Of a DNA stretch of 7,256 bases, positions 4,852-7,256 are shown in pieces. Source of the stretch: Bacteroidales bacterium (lineage in GTDB: Bacteria; Bacteroidota; Bacteroidia; Bacteroidales; Tenuifilaceae); NCBI GenBank assembly GCA_003531155.1, contig DQHR01000045.1, positions 1 through 7,256 on the forward strand, read 5' to 3'. The first letter of the stretch is position 1, and each line of letters begins with the position of its first letter. The notes under the pieces are model-generated. The model saw only the letters and a list, made by a program, of their open reading frames with translations, searched no databases and had not been told where the DNA came from. A program made the translations under genes and the position numbers.

Positions 4852-6474
4852 TTACGGTACCACAAAGGTTGTCGTGTTTGATAAATCGTAACCGTTAATT
4901 CTAACCTTTACCAGCCAAGTTCCAGATGTAATGCCAGTGGGTACTTTTACGTTTATTTGTGTATCTGTTTGCGAGATTGCTGAGGCACTTAAATTGCCGA
5001 AGAATACAGTTATATAACTTGATGTCCCAAAACCTTGCCCACTAATTATTGCAGATATTCCAGCTGCACCACTCGAAGGTGTTATTGATGATATGGTGGG
5101 CTCAAGCACAGTAAATTGCTGAGATGAATTTACAATAAGGCTACCAAATGAAGCCCTAATGCTGTATGCACCTGGGGCAATCCATGGTACTTTTACATTT
5201 ATATTAGTGGAATCGTAGGAAGTAATGGTTCCGTAAGCCGATAAAGGATCGAAATAGATGTAAGGAGTAACTCCAGAATTTACAAAGTAACTTCCTTGTA
5301 TTGTAAGATTGGTGCCCGGAAACCCTGTTGTTGATGAGATGTCTGTGATTTTAGGTTTTACAATTTTCACCTTAGGTGCTAAAAGAATTGTATCGATACA
5401 ATTCGATAATTTGCAACTGTATTCTCCTTCAGCCATTTGCTGAGGGAGAATAAACTGTATATTTGACCCTGAATAGTTGCTATTTAGAATTTTTGTAGAG
5501 CCTAGAAGAAGAAAGTTTGTATTGTAAGATGGATTTGCATTGGTGGTTTGAATTGATAGCGTAGTGCCTGGTAAATAGCAAGAAAGTGAGGCGAAATTTG
5601 CTGAAAGGTTATTCATTGTGAAATAACCACCAGGTACCTCTTTTTTCATTCCTTGTTTCACTACATATATTTTAAATTGTTTTTTTGCGAACGAATTTGG
5701 TATGTAAACATTGAGATTACTTGAGTTATAGCTGTCGGTTATGTAAATGTTGTCAAAATAAATTGAAGATCCATACAAATTTCTACCATAAATGGTTATG
5801 CCTGTGCTCCATGTCCCATTTTGGGGAGAGAATGATGTTACTGTTGGATCTAGTGCGAAGACACTGGACAATGTTGTGGATTGACCATTATAAGAAATTG
5901 TTATACTTACATTTGAGTTGTAATAGTCAGAATACAAGTCTGTTGGGACGATAACTGTAATTTCAGATTTGGTTATAGAAAGTATTCTTGCAGAATACGA
6001 ATTGAAGGCCACTGTTGATGAAGTGCTAAAATTCGAACCAGTAATTTTTATCGTATCGCCAGCCTCGGCATGGCTAGGAATGATATTTGAAATAGAGGGT
6101 TTTGGTATTATACTTCTAAGTTGCTTGCCATAAACTGTACCTTTTTCATTAGTAATATAGGCTCTGGCATAAAAAAACTCGGAATAGTAGTCATTGATTT
6201 CTAGTTTACAAGAAAAGGAGTCACCAGAAAGATGTTTCCCTAACGATTTTTTGAAAGTGTTATATGAGCCATAACTACATTCAAACCCATAATCTAAAAT
6301 GGGGTAATCTCCCTTGTTATAAACTGTTGCTTTTGCCATGTACGATAGGTCATCCTGTAATGTCATTTCAGTTGTTTCTACTCGTGGATCTTCTTTGTCT
6401 TTCTCGCACGAAATAAAAGTGAAAGACAATAAAAAAAGGAGCATAGCAATATTTAAGTATTTTTTCTCGAGCAT
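4852..6474 (-). CDS. Surface-type lipoprotein with five tandem TIG/IPT domains
   Basis: A 540-residue lipoprotein counted from the ATG at 6474. Residues 1-22 are a signal peptide with lipobox I-S-C (Cys23), followed by EKDKEDP, the kind of charged stretch that acts as a surface-export signal on Bacteroidota lipoproteins. Residues about 31-123 form a fibronectin-III-like domain of the phylum (FYARAYITNEKGTVYG near 101-116). Then come five immunoglobulin-like TIG domains, about 125-208, 209-288, 289-372, 373-457 and 458-540. Most begin with the signature I-x-x-[IF]-x-P/S-x-x-G-x-x-G-x-x-[IL]-x-I-x-G-x-x-F; the third has lost most of it. The protein ends at the last strand, with no catalytic or sorting domain. 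Likely job: a rigid surface stalk for binding a polymer or another surface protein, by inference. It follows the outer-membrane barrel gene by 32 bp, so the two are probably co-transcribed. An in-frame TTG at 6501 would add nine residues before the signal peptide and is not preferred. Confidence 0.88.
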   Translation of the reverse strand: MLEKKYLNIAMLLFLLSFTFISCEKDKEDPRVETTEMTLQDDLSYMAKATVYNKGDYPILDYGFECSYGSYNTFKKSLGKHLSGDSFSCKLEINDYYSEFFYARAYITNEKGTVYGKQLRSIIPKPSISNIIPSHAEAGDTIKITGSNFSTSSTVAFNSYSARILSITKSEITVIVPTDLYSDYYNSNVSITISYNGQSTTLSSVFALDPTVTSFSPQNGTWSTGITIYGRNLYGSSIYFDNIYITDSYNSSNLNVYIPNSFAKKQFKIYVVKQGMKKEVPGGYFTMNNLSANFASLSCYLPGTTLSIQTTNANPSYNTNFLLLGSTKILNSNYSGSNIQFILPQQMAEGEYSCKLSNCIDTILLAPKVKIVKPKITDISSTTGFPGTNLTIQGSYFVNSGVTPYIYFDPLSAYGTITSYDSTNINVKVPWIAPGAYSIRASFGSLIVNSSQQFTVLEPTISSITPSSGAAGISAIISGQGFGTSSYITVFFGNLSASAISQTDTQINVKVPTGITSGTWLVKVRINGYDLSNTTTFVVP

Positions 6475-6506
6475 TGGTGTAATTATTTGATAAACAATCA
6501 AAAAAA

Positions 6507-7241
6507 TTAGAAAACAAACCCAATTCGGATTCCGTTTAGCAGTTTAGGTCCAAAACTCCATTTGTTTGAGTCAAGTTTAGGGTAAGTATCTCCATAACTA
6601 TCATTAGATGAAACATCAATTTTACTATATTTATAATAATCTAGACCATAAGCAATTTCAACGCCGAAATAAAAATCCTTGGCTACATAAAAGTCAATCC
6701 CTGCAACAATATTAGCACCAACACTCCAAAATCCTCTTTCATTGAAAGTTACTTGTGTATAATGGTAGTAGCCATCATAGTACGCTTGGCGAGTCCACCA
6801 TGTACCATCAATGGTTGTTTTAATGCCCCCATCCTTATCTATTTCTTTACTGCTTTTTATTGCAAAACCCAGTTCCCAACCAATATAAGGCGATATTCTT
6901 CTAGTACCATTTAGATGCTTCTCCATACCAATGTTTAAGGCTGTGGTTAACGATCTTTGATAAATACTCTGTTTGATGGGGTCATACCCATAATTAGACT
7001 TAGAACTACTATTGTTTTGGAGGTAGGTTGTTGTAATGGCTAATCTTAATGCCTTGTGATCTGATGTGAATTTTCTAATTTTTATCTGAGCATTAGCATT
7101 GTTGAAAGAAAAACTTCCATTTAATGGATTAATATTTAACTCGGAGCTGATTCTTTTTGCAGTTGCTTTTAATGTATCCTGACATTTACCATTGTAAGAA
7201 ATTAAGGAAAAAAGGCTGAAAAGAAGAATTAATTTTTTCAT
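6507..7241 (-). CDS. Outer-membrane beta-barrel protein
   Basis: A 244-residue protein with an N-terminal signal peptide (MKKLILLFSLFSLISYNGKC, cleavage probably near 20-21, before Gln). The mature part has alternating hydrophobic/polar strands rich in Tyr, Phe, Trp, Gly and Asn, for example around 88-108, 115-128, 172-184, 188-202 and 230-244, and ends in GIRIGFVF with a C-terminal Phe, the usual outer-membrane barrel signature. The size suits a small barrel of about 8-10 strands. I see no OmpA-like peptidoglycan-binding domain and no plug, so it is neither a TonB receptor nor an OmpA. The specific family is not recognised. It is first of a pair with the TIG lipoprotein, suggesting barrel and surface partner act together. 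Its start lies 15 bp from the window edge, after an A/T-rich leader, so the promoter is outside. Confidence 0.8.
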   Translation of the reverse strand: MKKLILLFSLFSLISYNGKCQDTLKATAKRISSELNINPLNGSFSFNNANAQIKIRKFTSDHKALRLAITTTYLQNNSSSKSNYGYDPIKQSIYQRSLTTALNIGMEKHLNGTRRISPYIGWELGFAIKSSKEIDKDGGIKTTIDGTWWTRQAYYDGYYHYTQVTFNERGFWSVGANIVAGIDFYVAKDFYFGVEIAYGLDYYKYSKIDVSSNDSYGDTYPKLDSNKWSFGPKLLNGIRIGFVF

Positions 7242-7256
7242 AGTGTTAACTTTTAT

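Noticed and set aside
6475..6501. Extended TTG start for the TIG lipoprotein
   Set aside because: It adds nine residues ahead of an otherwise normal lipoprotein signal peptide and uses a rare start codon; the ATG at 6474 fits better.

Overview
The window looks like a chromosomal segment of a Bacteroidota (Bacteroidales/Marinilabiliales-like) bacterium. This rests on the low G+C, lipoprotein signal peptides followed by acidic/lysine-rich residues, TIG-repeat surface proteins of the Bacteroidota kind, a TAnnTTTG-type promoter element, an almost complete lack of Shine-Dalgarno sequences, and intergenic repeats of a style I associate with this phylum. No species can be named. Every convincing gene is on the minus strand, so biological order runs from high to low coordinates.

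Layout in transcription order: (i) 7241-4852, an outer-membrane beta-barrel protein followed 32 bp later by a surface-type lipoprotein with five tandem TIG/IPT domains, ending in a 12-bp hairpin terminator. (ii) 4851-4506, a 346-bp intergenic region full of repeats: CGCAAAG/CTTTGCG blocks, a 28-bp imperfect palindrome, a tandem octamer array and a bulged inverted repeat. (iii) 4505-3124, an SRPBCC (AHSA1/START-like) protein and an alpha/beta-hydrolase lipoprotein 20 bp apart, closed by a clear intrinsic terminator. (iv) 2909-582, a very AT-rich 775-residue KAP-family P-loop NTPase with two membrane helices between Walker A and Walker B. (v) 581-318, a second repeat region that shares the GAAAC leader and the octamer array with region ii. 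(vi) 317-1, a toxin-antitoxin pair: a small antitoxin and the overlapping first 28 codons of a RelE/ParE-type toxin cut off by the window edge.

The left part (KAP NTPase plus toxin-antitoxin) has the character of an accessory or defence-type segment. KAP proteins include the phage-exclusion protein PifA and the QatA ATPase, but no known partner genes are visible, so a defence role is inference. The right part looks like ordinary cell-envelope genes. The hydrolase is far more GC-rich than the KAP gene (60% against 22% in sampled 60-base stretches), so the window is compositionally mosaic. The least ordinary structure is the pair of related, modular intergenic repeat elements built on an 8-bp tandem unit (consensus CTTRTYAA) preceded by the same GAAAC-containing leader.
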